Shown: one piece after another, positions 5,490 to 5,578 of the stretch | Numbering within the stretch: position 1 is the stretch's first letter | Layout: each line of letters starts with the position of its first letter | Source: Bacteroidales bacterium | GTDB lineage: Bacteria; Bacteroidota; Bacteroidia; Bacteroidales; UBA4181 | Direction of reading: 5' to 3' | Assembly: GCA_031260845.1 (NCBI GenBank) | Contig: JAISKR010000307.1 | Coordinates: 1 to 5,578 of the forward strand | DNA: 5,578 nt | Made by a program: the position numbers and the translations under genes | Notes under the pieces: generated by a model | What the model was told of the DNA's origin: nothing | Databases searched by the model: none | What the model saw: the letters and a program-made list of their open reading frames with translations, nothing else

Positions 5490-5512
5490 TCCTAATTAAA
5501 ACTGAGTGATTA

Positions 5513-5578
5513 ATGAACAAAGACATGATAAATTTAGACGACGTTGTCATTAAATTTGCAGGCGATTCAGGCGATGGA
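5513..5578 (+). CDS. korA: 2-oxoacid:ferredoxin oxidoreductase alpha subunit, N-terminal fragment
   Basis: Only the first 22 codons are inside the window; the gene runs off the right edge. The translation reads MNKDMINLDDVVIKFAGDSG followed by DG. The VVIKFAGDSGDG segment is the conserved opening of KorA-type alpha subunits, in which the gamma-like domain is fused in front. These enzymes, with a thiamine-diphosphate beta subunit (KorB), interconvert 2-oxoglutarate and succinyl-CoA with ferredoxin in anaerobes. An in-frame TGA at 5507-5509 bounds the start; ATG 5513 is preferred, with ATG 5525 as an alternative. Substrate specificity cannot be read from so short a piece, so the symbol is a family-level guess. 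It diverges from glnN. Confidence 0.75.
   Translation, partial: MNKDMINLDDVVIKFAGDSGDG

Larger units (their letters stand above)
5121..5512. other. 392-bp AT-rich divergent intergenic region
   Basis: No gene is seen here. From left to right it holds two candidate -7 boxes for glnN on the - strand, a 9-bp-arm dyad (5249-5272), a further TGTAAAAT copy (5285-5292), an undistinguished stretch 5293-5383, a 14-bp-arm inverted repeat (5384-5453) that includes most of the right copy of the 39-bp repeat, and a weak -7 box in front of the + strand gene. Confidence 0.7.

Overview
The window looks like chromosomal DNA from a member of the Bacteroidota, most likely order Bacteroidales. Three things point there. 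Four transcription units have a TAnnTTTG -7 box, two of them with a TTTG/TTTTG -33 box exactly 19 bp upstream, which is the promoter type of the Bacteroidota primary sigma factor. Start codons lack Shine-Dalgarno sequences. The main nitrogen gene is a 729-residue type III glutamine synthetase, a form typical of Bacteroides and relatives. The tRNA gene also lacks an encoded CCA end.

Layout: 1-297 is AT-rich intergenic DNA holding one copy of a 39-bp repeat and the tRNA promoter. 298-371 is tRNA-Ala(GGC) on the + strand, followed by an intrinsic terminator at 381-414. On the - strand, read from right to left, come glnN (5120-2931, glutamine synthetase III), a strong terminator (2908-2871), asnB (2802-1141, glutamine-hydrolysing asparagine synthetase), and a hicA-hicB type II toxin-antitoxin pair (1017-829 and 821-417). 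5121-5512 is a 392-bp AT-rich divergent intergenic region with glnN promoter candidates, a dyad, a long stem-loop and the second, inverted copy of the 39-bp repeat. The + strand gene cut by the right edge (5513 onward) starts like the alpha subunit of a 2-oxoacid:ferredoxin oxidoreductase (KorA type).

How the parts fit: GlnN fixes ammonia into glutamine, and AsnB uses glutamine as nitrogen donor to make asparagine, so the two central genes form a nitrogen-assimilation block read in the same direction but separated by a terminator. KorA would supply or consume 2-oxoglutarate, the carbon skeleton for that chemistry, though one gene start is thin evidence for a functional link. HicAB is an accessory two-gene module wedged between asnB and the tRNA gene, with its own promoter overlapped by a perfect palindrome.

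No wholly new system is evident. The most notable unexplained signals are non-coding: a 39-bp near-identical inverted repeat bracketing the whole gene block, a palindrome plus helically phased 10-bp repeats in front of hicA, and a dyad upstream of glnN.
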